DNA from: Promethearchaeota archaeon
GTDB taxonomy: Archaea > Asgardarchaeota > Lokiarchaeia > Sigyniarchaeales > SOKP01
Length of the DNA stretch: 64,000 nucleotides
NCBI GenBank assembly: GCA_019057795.1
Contig: JAHLWS010000087.1
Coordinates: forward strand, 1 to 64,000
Direction of reading: 5' to 3'
Made by a program: the position numbers and the translations under genes
Shown: in pieces, positions 60,996 through 64,000 of the stretch
Numbering within the stretch: position 1 is the first letter of the stretch
How the letters are laid out: each line of letters begins with the position of its first letter
Notes under the pieces: model-generated
Seen by the model: only the letters and a program-made list of their open reading frames with translations
Told to the model about the DNA's origin: nothing
Database searches by the model: none

Positions 60996-62204
60996 TCACT
61001 TAGTTAATATCTTCAATAATTTGATAAAAATATTAGGGTTTTTTAACGAAAATTTGATTAAAAAAGTAAAAACTAAGGGATTTTTTAATAACTTGAAAAT
61101 TAAATCTTTTGGGAAATCCATATCGCCATAGAGCGTTATAATATGCTCAATTTTATTTTCTTTTACTATTTTAAAGAAAACTTCGAAATCTTTATTTGTT
61201 AGTCTTTCTAAAATAAGCCTTATAAGGTAATGAAGCTTCAATTGCTTACCGATTGTTCTCAAACAAGGCGTTTCATAATGCTTTTTAATAAATCTTTTTG
61301 AAAAATTATTCTGTTTGAAACTAAGTTTAACGCAATTTGAAGCGTGCTTCGCAGCAGTCAATAACATGACAATGCCCCCTCCTGTTGTAGCTTTAACTTG
61401 CCCTGCTGCGTCACCTAACAATAAAACATTCTTAAAAGCACTTTTATTCATAATTCCGTAAGGGATAATCCCTCCTTGCTGATCTATCTTATTGTTGATA
61501 TCTATGCCTAGCTTCTTTAAATAAATATGGAAACAATCTTTTACGTTTTTAGAAGATGCTATGCCGATTCGGTAAATATTATTACCCTCAGGTACAATCC
61601 ACCCAAATAATTGTTTCCATAGAGGGTGAAAGTACATAACTGCTTCGTTTTCATGAAAATTGCCTTTAATTCTAATTTGAGCGGCATATAGAACCTTATT
61701 CTTCACTTTCAAGCGTTTTCCTACCGAAGTTAACGGCCCGTCACACCCGATTAGCATCTTAACTCTTATCAATCTTTTAGATGTATCAATTAGCACATAT
61801 CTCTGGTCATTCTCTATGCTGTATTTAAACGATCTAAACCTTTCGCCAAGATAGTAAGTGATATTCCTAGCGTTTTTATTTTTACCGTAAAATAAACGAT
61901 CTAGAGCAATTCTATCGATTACATAGGGGTGTTCGTTACCAGAAAGTTTGATGAAATTTCCCGATGGGTTAACGATTTTTGCCGTCTTAACTCGATTTAA
62001 TACGATCTCTTCAGGCAGTTCTATTAATTGACTTAACTTTTGGGAAATAATTCCAGCACATTGAAACGGTAAGCCAATATCTTTGTGCTCCTCGATAACA
62101 ACAATTTTTATATTCGATTTAGACAATAAATAAGTTAAATAATTTCCGCATATACTCGCACCAACAACGCATACATCAAAATTTTCGAAATTTCTTTTTT
62201 CCAT
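60996..62204 (-). CDS. Geranylgeranyl reductase-family flavoprotein
   Basis: A 402-residue FAD protein of the geranylgeranyl reductase family. The FAD loop is VVGASICGNYLTYLLSKSNI with VIEEH, then GLPFQCAGIISQKL (the family's cysteine segment), VIDRIALDRLFYG, LIGCDGPLTSVGKRLKV and VLLLGDAAGQVKATTGGG. The C-terminal about 100 residues are helical and basic. In archaea these enzymes saturate the isoprenoid chains of membrane lipids or related polyprenols. The loop ASICGN departs from the common AGPAGS. It ends the convergent block next to the URO-D genes. Confidence 0.85.
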   Translation of the reverse strand: MEKRNFENFDVCVVGASICGNYLTYLLSKSNIKIVVIEEHKDIGLPFQCAGIISQKLSQLIELPEEIVLNRVKTAKIVNPSGNFIKLSGNEHPYVIDRIALDRLFYGKNKNARNITYYLGERFRSFKYSIENDQRYVLIDTSKRLIRVKMLIGCDGPLTSVGKRLKVKNKVLYAAQIRIKGNFHENEAVMYFHPLWKQLFGWIVPEGNNIYRIGIASSKNVKDCFHIYLKKLGIDINNKIDQQGGIIPYGIMNKSAFKNVLLLGDAAGQVKATTGGGIVMLLTAAKHASNCVKLSFKQNNFSKRFIKKHYETPCLRTIGKQLKLHYLIRLILERLTNKDFEVFFKIVKENKIEHIITLYGDMDFPKDLIFKLLKNPLVFTFLIKFSLKNPNIFIKLLKILTK

Positions 62205-62255
62205 TATAAGATGTTATGTTTACTACAAATTAGAATTTTTTGAAAAGTAATAAAA

Positions 62256-63251
62256 TCATTTATTACGATATCCTAGATCCATCATCATGCCGTATACTAT
62301 GCCTAACGCAATACCGTTAAGAACGGGATTATCCTCAATTGATAAATCGGTTCTTGGGATTAACATAGGCATGATTTGCTCCAGTACATATCTCGTTTCT
62401 GGTTTTTTACTGTATAAATTAATTATCGCTTCTCTAAATTCTTTCATAAAAGCTTCGTGCTCTAATAGCATTTTCCGAATGTTTTCTTTTCCATTAATAA
62501 CTCCAAAATGACCAAAACCAGCTTTGGAGGGAAATAATTTCTTAAGATTTCTTAAAGTTGCCATATATTCTTCGTGATTATAATAAGTAGGCATAGATGT
62601 TGGCATAGTTATTAATTCTGAAGTGTGGTAAATTGCACCAACGCTTTCTCCAAGTTGTATAAAGTCAATTAAATTATCCTTAATAAATATAGGACATTGG
62701 TGGTCTGGAGTGTGTCCTGGAGTTTTTAAAATACCCAATTTAACTTCTGAACCATTAATCGTAAAAGAATCGATAAAATCAAGTTTGTCTGCTTCTGAAT
62801 TGAATTTTGTGCTAGGTTCTACTATTTGAAATGCACTTTCCTCAATAGGTTTCATCGAACCTATTAAATTTCCATAAGTTCGCTTTCCGCGAGCCAAATG
62901 CTCTTCGTAATTGTTAAGTAATTCTTTAGTTTTTTGGTTTGTAAGGATTTTAACTTCGGGGTTGTAATCCTTTAATATCTCGTAAAGCTGCCATAGCCCA
63001 CCGTTATGATCAAAATGGTGATGAGTTGTAGTGAGGTATTTAAACGAAGATAAGTCTATTTTCAGCTTTTTTAAAAATTTAATTAATTTCTTCGTATCTA
63101 ATGACGACCCGCAATCGATTAAAACAGAACAATTGTCAAATTGCCCGACGAAAATAGAAAGCATTCGAGGCGTTCCGTAAGCTTTTACATCTATATGATA
63201 TAAATACTCGTTAATCTTCCCAGTTTCAATGGTGATTAAGTCTTGTACCAT
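62256..63251 (-). CDS. Metallo-beta-lactamase fold hydrolase
   Basis: About 331 residues from ATG 63251. The zinc motif is TTHHHFDHNGG (about residues 72-82), with ILKTPGHTPDHQCPIFI carrying the next His, and later His in GFGHFGV. The MBL fold with an added helical C-terminus fits glyoxalase-II-like or related hydrolases; the substrate is unknown. The frame is open to ATG 63329, but that extension (MIPRSSKFKLQTRNKILLI...) is basic and hydrophobic and does not belong to the fold, so the Met of MVQDLITIETG is chosen. A membrane-anchored longer form is possible. Confidence 0.82.
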   Translation of the reverse strand: MVQDLITIETGKINEYLYHIDVKAYGTPRMLSIFVGQFDNCSVLIDCGSSLDTKKLIKFLKKLKIDLSSFKYLTTTHHHFDHNGGLWQLYEILKDYNPEVKILTNQKTKELLNNYEEHLARGKRTYGNLIGSMKPIEESAFQIVEPSTKFNSEADKLDFIDSFTINGSEVKLGILKTPGHTPDHQCPIFIKDNLIDFIQLGESVGAIYHTSELITMPTSMPTYYNHEEYMATLRNLKKLFPSKAGFGHFGVINGKENIRKMLLEHEAFMKEFREAIINLYSKKPETRYVLEQIMPMLIPRTDLSIEDNPVLNGIALGIVYGMMMDLGYRNK

Positions 63252-63365
63252 AAAAATAATAAGAAAAAATCGAATAAGAAGTATTTTATTTCTCGTTTGT
63301 AATTTAAATTTGGAAGAACGAGGAATCAAACCAAATGAGAATCTAAAAAGAATAGCGAAAATATA

Positions 63366-63572
63366 TTATTCTGTACAAAGTATCTGTCTGAAATAGGAGT
63401 AGATAGCAGTTGCGTTGAGGTTACTTCTTAACGACGACATATCAATTCTTCCATCAGAAGGAATAAACCTCACATTGAATAATCCTATCTTATCAGACAT
63501 GTAAGTATTAGCATATGAGTGTTTTGTTGATGTGCCTATTTCTGTTGCTAAAACATATGTTAAGTCGAACAA
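63366..63572 (-). CDS. Short unassigned ORF, possibly a gene fragment
   Basis: A 68-residue frame (MFDLTYVLATEIGTSTKHSY...) with no family I recognise and no clear Shine-Dalgarno. It lies between the MBL gene and the flavin oxidoreductase fragment. Its composition (serine, asparagine, mixed) is that of a normal coding segment, so it may be a real small protein or the remnant of a larger gene. Confidence 0.3.
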   Translation of the reverse strand: MFDLTYVLATEIGTSTKHSYANTYMSDKIGLFNVRFIPSDGRIDMSSLRSNLNATAIYSYFRQILCTE

Positions 63573-63630
63573 GTTCAGATAAGTCCTAAAAAAAAGACTA
63601 CAATTCTAGTGCTTGTTCTATATAAGATGG

Positions 63631-64000
63631 TTATATAGTATTAAAAGCATTTTTTAAACTTTTTTCTGCATCATATATGATAGTATCAATTATCTCCTTT
63701 ACAGTTTTCACGCGATCAATCAATCCGATACTTTGTCCTAAATAAACAATACCCTCCTGAACATTTCCTTCATAGGTCATTTCTAGTTCAGCTAGTTCTT
63801 TTTCAACTTTGGAAGTTGAAGTTTCTCCAGCTTGTTTTTCCTCTTTACTTTCAATTAAACCATGCGTTTCAGCACCTATGTTCTTCCATACTCTTGCAGG
63901 ACCAAAAATCCCAGTTTTTAGTTCCGTATCAGATGCACTAGAATTAACAACAATTTGTTTGTAATTATCATGGAATTCACATTCTTTTGATGCGATAAAT
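63631..64000 (-). CDS. C-terminus of a nitronate monooxygenase/FMN oxidoreductase-like protein (partial)
   Basis: The minus-strand frame runs from the window end (about FIASKECEFHDNYKQIV) through FGPARVWKN, then a polar loop, and ends ...NAFNTI at the stop 63631-63633. About 122 residues are visible. The ASKECEFHDNYK segment and the following GPARV match the last part of the 2-nitropropane dioxygenase/FabK barrel family, which uses FMN to oxidise nitronates or reduce enoyl-thioesters. The N-terminal FMN-binding part lies beyond the window. Confidence in the family is moderate because only the tail is present. Confidence 0.65.
   Translation of the reverse strand, partial: FIASKECEFHDNYKQIVVNSSASDTELKTGIFGPARVWKNIGAETHGLIESKEEKQAGETSTSKVEKELAELEMTYEGNVQEGIVYLGQSIGLIDRVKTVKEIIDTIIYDAEKSLKNAFNTI

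Noticed and set aside
1..64000. tRNA, rRNA or CRISPR features
   Set aside because: No T-loop-like GTTCRANYC with cloverleaf arms, no rRNA-like conserved blocks and no regularly spaced repeats were seen on reading; a tRNA scan could still find a diverged one.

Overview
The window is AT-rich, densely coded DNA from an archaeon, most likely a Lokiarchaeota-type Asgard archaeon. Four observations support this. There is a Rab/Ras-type small GTPase and a longin-like plus TPR protein. There is archaeal C1 and lipid chemistry: an MtdB-type methylene-tetrahydromethanopterin dehydrogenase, a geranylgeranyl reductase-family protein, a tungsten aldehyde oxidoreductase and HerA. There is an HdrA-VhuD selenoprotein operon with five in-frame UGA codons. 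Finally, that operon is followed by an RNA hairpin carrying the features of a eukaryotic-type SECIS. I saw no rRNA, tRNA or CRISPR array. || Layout. 1-4.7 kb: the C-terminus of a surface protein, a nucleotidyltransferase toxin-antitoxin-like pair, an MFS transporter with a damaged 5' end, a cyclophilin-like protein, a DUF4213/DUF364 gene split by a frameshift, and an ATC-hydrolase-like protein. 4.8-13.9 kb: small GTPase, DUF362 protein, acyl-CoA ligase, orphan VapB-like antitoxin, anSME-like radical SAM protein, class III aminotransferase, membrane protein, FGGY kinase. 14-19.6 kb: a large SNF2/RapA-type helicase, a CrtI-like FAD protein, and a decayed duplicate of the helicase gene start. || 19.6-38.4 kb is the redox core: a QueG-like Fe-S protein; an Nfn-like pair whose large subunit is a winged-helix/FrhB/GltD fusion; a duplicated unknown domain, one copy fused to MtdB; an HdrC-GltD-HdrB fusion; tungsten AOR with a polyferredoxin; an AbrB/PIN module; the HdrA(3 Sec)-VhuD(2 Sec) operon with its SECIS; and an FdhB/FrhB-like protein with a second polyferredoxin. 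Together these suggest flavin-based electron bifurcation or confurcation linking aldehyde oxidation, ferredoxin, F420-like and NAD(P) pools, and the tetrahydropterin C1 branch. No hydrogenase or formate dehydrogenase catalytic subunit lies in the window. || 38.4-64 kb is mixed: a PIN/RHH pair, an isoprenylcysteine-methyltransferase-like protein, a complete insertion sequence (1641 bp with 27-bp inverted repeats), crotonase, methyltransferases, tandem M20 peptidases, a type I GAPDH, the longin/TPR protein, a HerA-like ATPase, DUF2156 protein, M42 peptidase, an OFA-type MFS transporter, a membrane alpha/beta hydrolase, two URO-D/MtaA-like proteins, a geranylgeranyl reductase-like protein, an MBL hydrolase and the C-terminus of a nitronate monooxygenase-like protein at the right edge. 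|| The strongest item is the selenoprotein operon with its SECIS. Eukaryote-like SECIS elements in Lokiarchaeota have been described before, so the general system is not new. The apparent sharing of one element by two cistrons and five UGA codons is what deserves testing. The multidomain electron-transfer fusions and the MtdB-linked domain are the best candidates for undescribed biology.
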